DNA of 64,000 bases from Siphlonurus alternatus (lineage: Eukaryota > Arthropoda > Insecta > Ephemeroptera > Siphlonuridae): NCBI GenBank assembly GCA_949825025.1, contig OX463782.1:34257351-34321350 (forward strand). The letters run 5' to 3'. Position numbers and translations under genes: made by a program. Shown piece by piece: positions 1-12,554 of this stretch. Below the pieces are notes generated by a model. The model had not been told where the DNA came from, ran no database searches, and worked only from the letters and a program-made list of their open reading frames with translations. How positions within the stretch are numbered: the stretch's first letter is position 1; each line of letters begins with the position of its first letter.

Positions 1-139
1 AATTAAAATAGTAACATTAAATTCTCGGTGCCTGCCCGGTCACCATCATGGATGTAAAACCCCCATCCATAATGGTGATGCTTTACATCCATGATGGTGA
101 CCGGGAAGGCACCGAGAATTTAATGTCACTATTTTAATT
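1..139. repeat. Near-perfect hairpin
   Basis: AATTAAAATAGTAACATTAA at the left pairs with TTAATGTCACTATTTTAATT at the right. The inner arms CTCGGTGCCTGCCCGGTCAC and its inverse have one or two mismatches and surround CCATCC. It may extend left of the window. Confidence 0.8.
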
Positions 140-229
140 GTGCACGTGTGAACTGTGTGTGTGTTTAAAGTGCATCGTGATATTTCAGCGAGGATAAAGC
201 CCATTTCAAGGTAATTGTAGTGTTACGCA

Positions 230-232
<3 letters not shown>

Positions 233-304
<72 letters not shown>
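233..304. repeat. (AT)n microsatellite
   Basis: 72 bp of uninterrupted AT. Confidence 0.95.
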
Positions 305-306
<2 letters not shown>

Positions 307-516
307 TATTGACTTTTTTCCCCGTTTTATATGGAGTTGCATTAGAACAAATTTTAGAAAATAGTAACTCGAAAACTTCGTTTCCATTTTCATTTTCTCA
401 CTACGATTGATTCACTTGATTTTACACTTTAAATAATATATCCATTGGAGTTATTTACAAAACATTTTAAATCTGAACATAATACAATTTTGTTTACAAT
501 AAATGCATGGAAAATG

Positions 517-832
517 AGATATTAGAATGTAAAAATTTTAGTGACTTAATCGAAAGAAGGGGTAAAAATATGGTACTGTGAATTTTTTCAGATTTCTTTG
601 AGACCGGAAACTATTTTTAAAAAATTATTGGAAGTCTATTTTATGACGTCACGGGTGGCACTGCCCTATCCTTTTTCTTAAGGAGTGCCGTCCGTGACGT
701 CATCAAAATAGACTTTCAATATTTTTTTAAAAATAGTTTCCGGTCTCAGAAAAAGCTGAAAAAATTCACAGTACCATATTTTTACCCCTTCTTTCGATTA
801 AGCCACTAAAATTTTCACATTTAATATTACAT
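517..832. mobile_element. Foldback element, GATATTAGAATGT family, copy 1
   Basis: The left arm GATATTAGAATGTAAAAATT pairs with the right TTTTCACATTTAATATTAC. The arms include AATCGAAAGAAGGGGTAAAA and AAATAGTTTCCGGTCT. TGACGTCA lies in both arms near the centre (641-700). Confidence 0.75.
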
Positions 833-1124
833 TTTGAACTTTATAATATGTGTTAGAATATTTTAAAAATTGACCTCAGTTACTTTGGATTCTTTGGAGT
901 CAAGAGCAATTTCTGTCAGACGTATAGCGGTATCAAATGAAATAGATTTTAAAACTGAAAAATATGATAAGTTCTAAGTTATCAGCAAGTCTTCGAGCAT
1001 TCAAGGGGGCCGATTCCGAGATCTCTATCCTTAAGCGAGAGTAAAGCAATATTTTACTTTTATTTAATTATATATATTTTTATTTTCCTGATCAGTTATA
1101 TACCCATTCATCTACTAAAAGGGG

Positions 1125-1343
1125 GATGTACATGAGCGATAAAAGCAAAACGGCGCAATTTGATGTAAAAGCTGCGAAATCCTATATGCGGCGGTGAATT
1201 CACCGGAAATCGCGTTAATTACGATGCTCTTTTTCTTTTAATCGCCCAATTAATATGGCCGCCAATGGATGTTATAGCAGGTGCGCTTTATTCGCGTCGC
1301 GTCGTAGGTTGAAAATCGCCCATGAAAATCCACCTTAATTAAG
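1125..1343. mobile_element. AAGGTGGATTTTCATGG family repeat, copy 1
   Basis: TACATGAGCGATAAAAGC at the left; CGCGTTAATTACGATGCTCT, ATGGCCGCCAATGGATGTTA and CGCCCATGAAAATCCACCTT at the right. The ends are inverted. Confidence 0.65.
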
Positions 1344-1582
1344 GTGGATTTTTTTTAAGGTGGATTTTTTTTAAGGTGGATTTTCATGGGCGGCAACGTC
1401 AACGCGGCGTGATTTGGCGTAAAAGCTGGAAAACCGTATACGGTGGCGAATTCACCGGTAATCGCGTTAATTACGATGCTCTTTTTCTTTTAATCACCCA
1501 ATATGGCCGCCAATGGATGTTACAGCTAATGCGCTTTATTCGCGTCGCGTCGCAGGCTGGAAATCGCCCATGAAAATCCACT
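1344..1582. mobile_element. AAGGTGGATTTTCATGG family repeat, copy 2
   Basis: The left end AAGGTGGATTTT is present three times in tandem at 1342-1390. The body is the same as copy 1. The right end CGCCCATGAAAATCCAC stops 35 bp before the G3 exon. Confidence 0.7.
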
Positions 1583-1616
1583 TTTATTCTATATTATTTA
1601 ACTTCATACATTGCAG

Positions 1617-1772
1617 CTGGCGGTGCTGCTGGTTGACACACAGGGCGCCTTCGATGACGTGTCTTCGATGCAAGACAACAAAACAATCTTTGCGCTCAGC
1701 ACGCTCATGAGCTCCGTGCAGATCTTCAACGTGCCACAACAGATCCAGAGTGACCAACTGGATTACCTGAAG
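1617..1772 (+). CDS. Atlastin-like exon with the G3 motif
   Basis: This 52-codon exon begins after an ACATTGCAG acceptor and ends at CTGAAG before a GTATTT donor, phase 0 to 0. It encodes [14 protein letters not shown], then [17 protein letters not shown] and a DQLDYLK end. This aligns with the G3/switch II region of atlastins (VLLMDTQGTFD, FALSTMISSIQVYN). The D-T-Q-G is the Mg/phosphate-contacting motif. The frame stays open past the donor to 1901 and the next residues, VFT, resemble the atlastin LFT, so the exact 3' end is not certain. A repeat of the AAGGTGGATTTTC family ends only about 35 bp before the exon, leaving a very short native branch-point region. Confidence 0.85.
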
Positions 1773-4700
1773 GTATTTACGAGGCTTCACCTGAGAAATT
1801 TGGACGAAAAATTCGTTACAACAAATATTCTTCAAATTAATTTGGTGGACTTACAGCAATTAATCTCCATATTAGCTCTGAATTTTTTCGGATTTTTTTA
1901 ACTGTTGGTTTAATTATAATTAATTAATTATTAATTATAATTAATTTATTTAAAGCAGAATTTTGTATCCTTCCAATGTTAAATTTGTCAATTAGCATTG
2001 CAAAAAAACTAAACAACAGATTATTTTACATTTACTTTTTGTTTATTAAAACCTAATTTTTTAGACTATTTTTCTGAATCTTTTTCATATATTTCGAACC
2101 GTGGCGATGATTGTTTTTCATAAAGGGGCATTCACAAAGCCTTAAGGCCACAATTAAGGCTCAATAATTTAAGACCAGAAATTTTGGGTCTAAAAAACAC
2201 ATCTAAAATCAAGCTGTAAATTATCGAGCCTTAAATGTGGCCTTAAGACTTTTTGAATGCCCCTTCATATGCCCTAAGAACTTAATTGGCAACGCTCTCA
2301 GGGACTGTAGTGACCACCCACTCCTGCCAGATTATTCGCATTACTAGTGCAACAGTGTTGTCAGTGTAGTCACGCCTCTTTTTAAGTGTGACCTTGACAG
2401 ACAAATTCTCAGGTTATACCTTAATTAACGTTTGTCTTTACTCTTTATTTTCATTTTATTTTGATTTATGATGGAGAATTCTCTTACAACTTATATTTTA
2501 ATTTAACTACTTTATACATTATGATAGGGTACATATTAACAATAAGTTTGACTTAGGTTTTAAGTTTTTTAACTCAAATTTGGGGACTCTGAAGGGATTA
2601 TTACAGGGACCGGATGCACGCGTTTTTTTTCGTGCATCCAAGATGCGCATCCGGATGCAATTTAATTTTTCATGCATCCATGGATGCGCATCCGATGCAA
2701 ATTTATTTTTCATGCATCTGGGATGCGCATCCGGATGCAAATTTATTTTTCATGCATCTGGGATGCGCATCCGGATGCAAATTAATTTTCCATGCATCTG
2801 GGATGCGCATCCGGATGCATTATTTCTTTTCCGTGCATCTGGGATGCACGGATACGGATGCAAGCCCATTTTTGCGCATCCGTGTGCATCTTGCATCTGC
2901 ATCCGCATCCGATCCCTGGATTATTGCCTCATTATTAGAATAGGGGCAAAGTATGCAACCTGCGCGCAAGCCTGAAAATTGTGACGTAGAAACTCCCTAG
3001 TTAACACACAACAACTGCCTGATATCATAGTTTGAGCGTCAAGGAGTGATGGGCTATAAATTTTAGTAACACGATCGAAATCAGCAGGTTTTTCTACCCT
3101 AGTATCAATAGTTTTGTCCCTAATATCAGTTTACTTTAAGAGTGATAATCGGAAATATAAAATTTATTGCAGGAAAAATTCGCCCGCTAGGCAGTTTCTA
3201 CGTCACGTTTTGGCGCTAAATTCAAAAGAAGGAAGATTTTTAAAAAAAAATCTCATGTCTCCAATTTTGAAAATTGAAACTTTTTTGTTTTGGGACATTT
3301 AGTTTCAACTGTTTCAAGGCATAGAGCATCTGAAAAAATTAAAATAAGTGTAGGAGAATTCCCCATTTAATTGTATGCATATTTTGAATTTAATTAAAAA
3401 AGGGGGTTACGTCTCCACTCTCTTTTCCAGTGTCTATTTGCATGATATAATATATTTCCATCAATTAGTTAATTAATTTAATAAGAATAATATATTTACG
3501 GTAAAAAATTAAAATAAGTGTAGGAGAATTCCCCATTTAATTGTATGCATATTTTGAATTTAATTAAAAAAGGGGGTTACGTCTCCACTCTCTTTTCCAG
3601 TGTCTATTTGCATGATATAATATATTTCCATCAATTAGTTAATTAATTTAATAAGAATAATATATTTACGGTTGCACTATGGTCAAGATGTTCAAAAAAA
3701 CTGTCAAACGGAGCCTTTCCAAAAGTTTCTCTTCCTCATTCGAGATTGGATATACCCCGAGGAATTTGATTTTGGATTTGATGGAGGTCTGAAAATGTTG
3801 AAAAAGAAATGGATAAAGGTATTATAATGTGTTTCATAAATAAAAACAAAAATACACTCCGAAGTGTAAGTGTTATTTTCCCATCAGACAATAATTATCA
3901 AGCGAGGGGGCATACATGACAAAATGTGTCAATTGGCTCAAAATACAAAAAAAAAATCAATCAATTATTAAGCACTTTAAGTATTCAATTCCTTATATAT
4001 GTTTAATGCGTTAAGTTTCCAATTCTTAAAGCTTGAAGTACATGCCAGTTAGAAAAATAATACTTAAATAATTATATAAGTAATAATAATATAATAAAAA
4101 ATAGTAAATATATATTTATTTATTTATTTATTATTATTATAATAATATATAATAATAATAAATAATAATAAAAATAATACTTCATAATTATGAACTCCAT
4201 TTCTCCAAGTGTATATATTATTTATATGTATTATTTTGTTTTTACATATAACCTCTAAATTTTACTTTCAAATTGTTTTATAAATAATTTAAACTATTAA
4301 TAAAAAAATAATAGGAACATGTAAATTTTATGTCTTTGCATAATCCAATGATCTAATCTAATCTCATTAAATATCTCATCAGTAATATAAAAACTTCTTT
4401 ATAAACTGGATATTAATAGAATACCGACCTCAAAATTTTTTATAGCAGAAATGGATAGAGGATGAAAAGTTATGTTACTCTGATTTTTTTCAGATTTTTT
4501 AGGGACCGGGAAGTATTGCTAAAAAGTTTTGGCGAGGTCGGGTTCGAATCCATGTCCCTTTTGGGTCCTATCTTTTATTAAGAGAGGCGGCAAGAGGCGG
4601 CACTTTTTCTGCACTTTCAATAATTTTTAAAAAATAGTTGCCGGGCTCTAAAAAATCTAAAAAAAAATCAGAGTAGCATAACTTTGCACCCTCTATTCAT

Positions 4701-6221
4701 TTCTGCAATAAAAAAATTGAGGTCGGTACTCCATTGTTTTTCTATTTACATTAATTAAATTTTAACATTATGCATATATATATAATATAATTATATATAA
4801 TGGTATAATTTGTATTTTCTACTCGTCGACTAAGTTTTAAGAAAATTGAGCTGTACGTATGATATATGTATATACATACTAATAGTCATTTATAATAATT
4901 ACACTCCAGGTGCACTTGTTTTCTTTATAAAAGCTTTCAGGAATCATCCGTTTCCATCATATCACATCCTCGGATGAATCGAGAGTTAATCGAGACTAAT
5001 GATTAATTTCATTATTATTAAGATGAATCCTGATTACCGAAAGATTATGAAGAAAACAGGGGCACTAGCAGTGTAGTGATTTTTAGCTAAAGCTTATCGA
5101 CATAATATTACAACATTATCAACGAGTGGAGGCAGTTCTGTAAAATACAATAGAGTATTGTCCTCAATTTTTTTTATTGCAGAAATGGATAGAGGGTGCA
5201 AAGTTATGCTACCCTGATTTTTTTCAGATTTTTTAGAGCCCGGGAACTATTTTTAAAAAATTATTGAAAGTCCTTTTCGTGACGTCACGAGACGCCGCTC
5301 CTTAAGAAAAAGATAGGACTTGCCGCCGCGTGACGTCACAAAAAGGACTTTCAATAATTTTTTAAAAATAGTTCCAGGTCTCAAAAAAATCTGAAAAAAA
5401 TCAGGGTAGCATAACTTTGCACGCTCTATCCATTTCTGCAATAAAAAAAATTGAGGACGATACTCCATTGCTTATATATTATTTATATTATATATATATA
5501 TATATATATGATTGTACGGTATATAAAGGAGTTTTTTCAACCGTTTCAACGTGCACAATCGTTGTCAGTGATTTTTATAATTTTAAACTCAATCGTGTCT
5601 ACCCGCCATGCAAGGTATAAGAAAGAAAACTGCGAAAAACTATCAGCGATTGTCAGAAAAGTTTTCGCCGAGATGCGAGTGGCAATTGAATAAGGTGGAT
5701 AGAATTACTATGGCTTACACCATCTTTATATCATGCATTCTTAAATTTAAATTCCAAACTCTTTTGAAAAAGGTAAAGATATGGGATCGTACCCCAAAGG
5801 TGCTAGTTATTTTTAAAAGAGTTTGGAATTTAATTTTTTTTTTTTTAGCTTTTTAACTGAACCCTAGTATATAGGGTACTGGCGACATTTAAGTGACTGA
5901 ATTGAATTTAACCTCGCGGGTCTTCGTAGACCCTACTTTTGTGGGTCGCTTCCAAACTGGGGCGGCCATGGCCTAAGCAATCCATCCCAGCATTCGCCTG
6001 GTTGTGACTGAGGAAACCATGAAAACCTTAGTCAGGATGGTCGGCAATTGATGGAGGATGCCATCAATCACCTCCCGGATGCACGAGTGGGTGTTCTTTA
6101 GCAACCGCTACTTGTGAAAAGTTTGGCGGTGCATGGCTGGGATCGAACTCACGACCATCCGAATTTAATTTTAAGAATGCATGTTATAAAGATAGTGTGA
6201 GCCAGAGTAAAATATTATCCT

Positions 6222-6319
<98 letters not shown>

Positions 6320-9231
6320 TATATTCTAGTTTACTTTCCTCTTTCTATATATAACAACGATTCAATTATTCAATTATTTGCACTTACAGGAATATAACTC
6401 CATATCTACGTACTTCACAGACACAGGTTGTTTTCTAATGCCGTGCCCTGGCAGCAAAGTAGAAAAAGGCCATACCGGAAAAGTGAAAGGTTGGTTTTAC
6501 TTAAATTAATTTTTTTTCTTATTCTTAGTTTATTTCAAACAGTTGTTTAAGAAATCACTGAGGCGACTTTATTCTCTAATCCGTTTTTCTCTTCAAACTT
6601 TTCGTTTTAGAGATTTCATTTTTAACAGTTATCAATGGAACTATAAAAAACAATTAACAACTATATAACAATTATATGATGATTTAACAAACTCTGTACT
6701 TTTTTTCTAATACAAACCATATATGTGGGATGTAAGACTATCGTCGATATCCTGAGTATATTTTACCTGACTGATTACTGTAAGATTTTTAAGTCGGGTC
6801 ATCTTAATTTTGAATTACTTTAACTCTAAATTTAAAAATCGCAGACTAAAGCAAAACATACAGGCTCACAGAAAATTATTTTTAATGCATAGCAATAATT
6901 TCATAATTTTAAGTGGAAAGTTTTTTTTTTCGTTATTTTTTAAAAGAATCAAGTTGGGGTTTTTTATTGGATTATCATCACTTTCCAAATTGCGAAAATC
7001 AAAAATTCTTTATATTTAAAGAAACAAGTTAAGATGCTGCTTTACTTAAATTAGACGAACCTAAATACATACAATGCAATAACTTTAAATTGAGTGTCTA
7101 CATATTTTAAATAATTAATTTTTATTCAATAAAAAATAAGAAGTGTCTTCATTGGAAAAACTTTGTTCCGGAAACACAAATAGTCCATGCATTGAAGATC
7201 TCTTGTGGGGAGCACACTTTTCATTTAAAGCTTAATTAATATTCTTACTTATTTTTTTATCATTTTAGTTCTGCTGCTTAACCAGCTTAACACCGTATAT
7301 AAAAAATTATATTAAAAGAAAACTGACGAAATGGAGTTATTTGGAAAAGAAGAACTAAAGCTTTGGGGGAAATTCATATGCTGCCAAATAAGGGTGGGAT
7401 GGGGCGTATGTGCCAACAATATCTATATGAGTTAAAAATTATTCTTTAATTAATACATTGACAGAATAAGAGCAGTAATAAGTACTTTCAAAAAAATTAA
7501 ATTAGATATCAATAAATAAATGAAGTTTTTAAATTTCTACAGAGATAGACAAGGAGTTCCTCAAGCACCTCAAGGTTCTGGTGAAAGGACTGCTATCTAC
7601 CGAGAACTTGGTCATCAAGAAGATTGGAGACGTGCCCATCACGGCTGGAACCTTCTTCGAAATAGTGCAAGGTGCACTCGCAGGACTACAGAAGAAAGAA
7701 GCTTCGTCTTTATCGGAGGTGATTATAAGAACAAAATGGAGTATCGACCTCAATTTTTTTTATTGCAGAAATGGATAGAGGGTGCACCCTGATTTTCAGA
7801 TTTTTTTGAGACCAGGAACTATTTTTCAAAAATTATTGAAAGTCCTTTTCGTGACGTCACGAGACGCTGCTCCTTAAGAAAAATATAGGACTTACAGCCT
7901 TGTGACGTCACAAAAAGGACTTTTAATAATTTTTTAAAAATAGTTCCCGATCTCAAAAAATATCTGAAAAAAACAGGGTAGCATAACTTTGCACGCTCTA
8001 TCCATTTCTGCAATAAAAAAAATTGAGGTCGATACTCGAATCCATTGTACTACTTCGATCGGAGGTACTTTAATTTCTTTTATTTATAAACAAAATTTGA
8101 AGATTGATCATTGAATTTGTTGATACAACATGTAGCGGTACTAATCTTATTTATTTGTTAAAATTCGGATCACAGTGTTTACATTATATAGTAGTTAAAT
8201 ATTGTTCAAATGATGTCATTATTGTCTGTTTCCGACAGCACGTGACCCTTTCTGCTGGTAAGGGTGCAGCTACCAAAGCCAGAGATGCATATGCTCAGCA
8301 AATGGAGAAGCTTTGCCATCAGTACGTACACAATATGGCGCAGAAGCACGACGTGGCACTTAGCATGGCAATCAAAATATTTGATTCCAAGACCAAGTTT
8401 GGAGAAAAGATTCTTTTGAGTGACCTACGGAAGGCATTACTGCAGGTACATATAAATCTATATACGCTTCCAGATTTCATTGTATCTGACAAACAGAACC
8501 TGTTGTATTTTTTTTAACATTTTTTATAATAATTATGTATTATTATTATTTTTTATTTCATTTTAATCATTTACATTATTGTCCAGCCAAAGCATAATAA
8601 TGAAAAAATTGTATCATTTTACAATAATATGACACAAAAAGAAAAGACAAAAATAAATTCACAAATAATACTAACGAAACTACTTCTCACACAACCATCA
8701 CAATACCATAACCCATAACCATTGCATGAAAGATTAAAAGATTATTTAATAGTATTTATAAATATTCAAGGTGGGTAAAGGTACCTTTACCCACCTTGTA
8801 AATATTAAGCACGATACGATAAAAAATTCATAAATCATACTAACACTAACGAAACTACATCTCACACAATCATCACAATAAAATAACCATTGTAAGAAAG
8901 ATTATTTAATACTAATTATGAACTTTAAACAATTTCTCATAGGGAAAAAACAACTTATAATTATTTATCAAATTTGGTACAATAAGACAAAAATGAAAAA
9001 TTCACAAATAATATTAACGAAGCTTCATCTCATACAATCATCACAACAATAAAACTACCATATGAGAGATTAGTTAATACTAATTTGTGATTTTTTTTGG
9101 AAATTTATTAACATAAAACATACATGCACTTTAAGTTTTGTATAAAAAAAATAAATACATAATAATAATAGAACAAGAACAATCGGATTTCAAGATTTAG
9201 TTTAATACTTAACTCCTTTAAATCTTTAAAG

Positions 9232-9327
<96 letters not shown>

Positions 9328-10381
9328 ATGTAATGAAAAACAAGTCAAATATTATTTGCTTATACTTTTACTTGCAACGATTTTACAATAAAAGAAGTTA
9401 TTTGAAATTAATTTGGAATGTATAAACAGAACCTTTTGGAATCAATAAATTATTACATAACATTTGTACGAAAAAAATATTGCTGAGACAACATAGACAA
9501 GAGATATATTTATTAGAATTAACTTGCTTTTTTATTTTTTTTATATCAATTTGTCAGCGTTAATAGCCATGCTTTATATTTTTTTTAACTATACATTCTT
9601 GGAAACATTATTTTTTAATTCAGAAGGCATATCATTCCATAATCTTGGGATCAGATATTCCCATGTTCGTTCCACAAAACGATTTGTTCTAAAAGGGTTA
9701 TACAATGGATTATTATCTATTATTCTAGTCTGATGATTATGTACCCTTAAGTCACCATGGTTTGTATCAAAGTATTTTTCCACAATAAGTGAATATTTAG
9801 ACTGTAACTTAACTGGCAATATTTTCCAATATAAAAAAACATTATAATTACTCTCAAATTTTATCTATTTTTTCATTTATTTTAAAATACTTTTCTGCAT
9901 TTTTATGAGTTTAGTTAATGAGCTAGTTTAAGTAAATCTCCAGGCATTTATTCCATATATAATAAAGGGATGGGTTATGGCATAATATACATTTCTTAAG
10001 TTTTTTTCATTTAAAGTAGCTTTTAGTTTATACATTTGAGACATCACAGATCGTATTTTTTTAACTCTATATACATGTGGATGCCATTCAAAATTTTCTA
10101 TGAATTCATGAATTTATTTTTAAAAATGCGGTATTGTCTACCAATACCCCACGAATATTTTTATTTTAAAAATACTTGTCTATATCATTGCCTACGACTC
10201 TAAGTCTTTAAAAAGTTAAGACTGCTAACCACAAAGTTTCAGAATAATCGTTCCATGAACAACAGAGATATAACAATAACGTTAAAACAGCGGAATCTGC
10301 TTGAACTGCGCGAATGACCCCAAAAAAATATTCGGTGGAAAATAAGTATAATGAAGAGCTATTTTGTTAAGTTTAATTTAT

Positions 10382-10468
<87 letters not shown>

Positions 10469-10480
10469 TATATATATGTA

Positions 10481-10544
<64 letters not shown>

Positions 10545-12477
10545 CTAATTTTATGAATAAGATGTGCTGATGTGCAAGTACAATAAAATACAAATTTATA
10601 TTTTCAAAAGCAGTAATTTAATTCATTGCATTTTGTACTGTGCAGTGCAATTAAACATGCAGATTTTATAAAATATAATATAATTTTAACTACTTGTCTG
10701 CTCAACATCATGCATCATGCAGCTGTGGGGAATATTCATGCAAAATATTATAATACACTTCTAATAGGTTAAATAGAAGCCAAACACACAGAAATAATTA
10801 CATAAAAAATAATACATAAAATTAGGATAATAGGTGAAACTCGGGTCCTAGGATATAAGAGTGAATGTTGCTGCAAACTGAATATCAATATTTTATACTG
10901 TGGCGCCAAGGTGGCGATGGTGAGCACTGTAGGGTCTGGGCGTGAGCGTGCCTAAAGCCTCAGTCGGTGCAAATCTTAAAGGTAGTAGCAAATACTCAAA
11001 TATAAATATCGACCCTTGAAAACTCATCTACTAAAAGCATTTTACAAATTGTTTATTTATTCACTTTAATTTGTAAAACATGTTTTTTTTTCATTCGTGA
11101 TGTGCATTAATGTGTTGATCTGTGTAAAATATCAAATTCAAATTTGTATCTTATAATATGTCAAGTATGGCTTACAATAAAATTAAGATGGGGGAGAGAA
11201 ATTTTTCTTTCACCATAAAGTTATTTTAAATTTTAAATGCGCACTTCAGTGTATACACTTATTATACTGATTTCATCACTTTTACTAACGATAGCAAACA
11301 TTGGCAATTATGTGAATGGACAATCATTTATTTTTTACATTAAATTTTAGTTAGGGATCCAATACTAGCACAATACAAATGGGGGCAATGTAATAGTTTC
11401 AGAAGAAACAAAAGTTTTGACATTTTGACAGGCATAACTCTTTGAAACCATTAGAATTCCAACATGTTTTTTTTTCTGTCTATAGATTTCATGATTATTA
11501 TGACTTATGAGTATTTTTTTTAAAAGACTTATATAAAGTTTTACGAAAGTTAATACTATTTTTTCACGTTTTCGGGTACGTAAGAATTATTCTGCTATCC
11601 CTGTGGCCTAAAATTTTCTTACGATGACTAGTTAGTTGACAATTAACCATTTTGAAACTAAATAATTTATTGTTAAATTGCTAAGCATCGAGCAAAAATA
11701 TGAAGCCATGACATTGAAACCATAAGCATTCTTATACGTACACAAATACCCAAATATGTAAAAAAAAAAGTAAATAAAAAAAATAAACACTTCTTTTTTG
11801 AATGGTAAGCTGTTACAAGGTGATTTAGCTGCCATGTTCTAACTCGAGGATGTTCGTTTGCTGAAGAAAAATTGGGTTGATTTTCTGTACAACAACTGCA
11901 CAAAGTTTTTGCGCACGATTTCTTTTACTGAAGTTAAAACACCACTAGTACGAGTTTTCTTATGACTCTTATTAAATAAACTGAAATCTAACAGCTATAA
12001 TAATTTTTTTTCCTAGTAAACGTATAAGGTTAGTGCCAATAGCCAATAGGTAATTTAAACTTGTATATATATGACTTTTATTAGGAGTTAGCAATTTGCG
12101 ATCGAAAAATTGCTCAAAATAGGATATTACGTGCACATTTTTTTTTTTTTTTTTTTTTGTAAATGACAGCACGTCAAGGTGACAGCTTACCATTTAAATT
12201 TATATGTTACTTAGACTGAAGAATGTTTGTTTTTTTTTTTTCAGGATATAGACAAAATGTTCAGAAGATATTTAAAAAATAACGAATATCGATTGAAATC
12301 AGATGAAAAAAAACAAGTCTCGCAACATCAGGTATATATAATATATTCACAGGCACTGCACGATTATATAGGCCCAGGATTAAGCATTTTCTACTGCAAT
12401 GTGTTTGATTAATTAAAAATCTCGCACTATGAAATCAACAGCTTGAGCTGTACAGTCACACTAGCTTATACCTAGTC

Positions 12478-12554
<77 letters not shown>

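Noticed and set aside
2604..2918. CRISPR-like regular repeats
   Set aside because: Units are contiguous without unique spacers, lie in a transposable element, and the DNA is eukaryotic.
2519..2975. Overlapping 73-131-codon frames rich in M-H-L-G-C-A-S
   Set aside because: They come from the tandem units of the hAT-like minisatellite element, which is open in several frames. The same holds at 17.7-18.0 and 36.3-36.7 kb.
5691..5693. TAA read through as a recoded codon
   Set aside because: Nothing in the sequence supports recoding; a damaged junction, a wrong exon or a sequence error is simpler.
6197..6397. Open frame of alternating I-Y from the (AT)n tract
   Set aside because: A microsatellite read as codons. 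The same applies to frames at 10378-10593, 43440-43717 and, for (TTTA)n, 58230-58519.
10901..11033. Functional 28S rRNA
   Set aside because: Only a diverged fragment of about 130 bp, with no surrounding rDNA.
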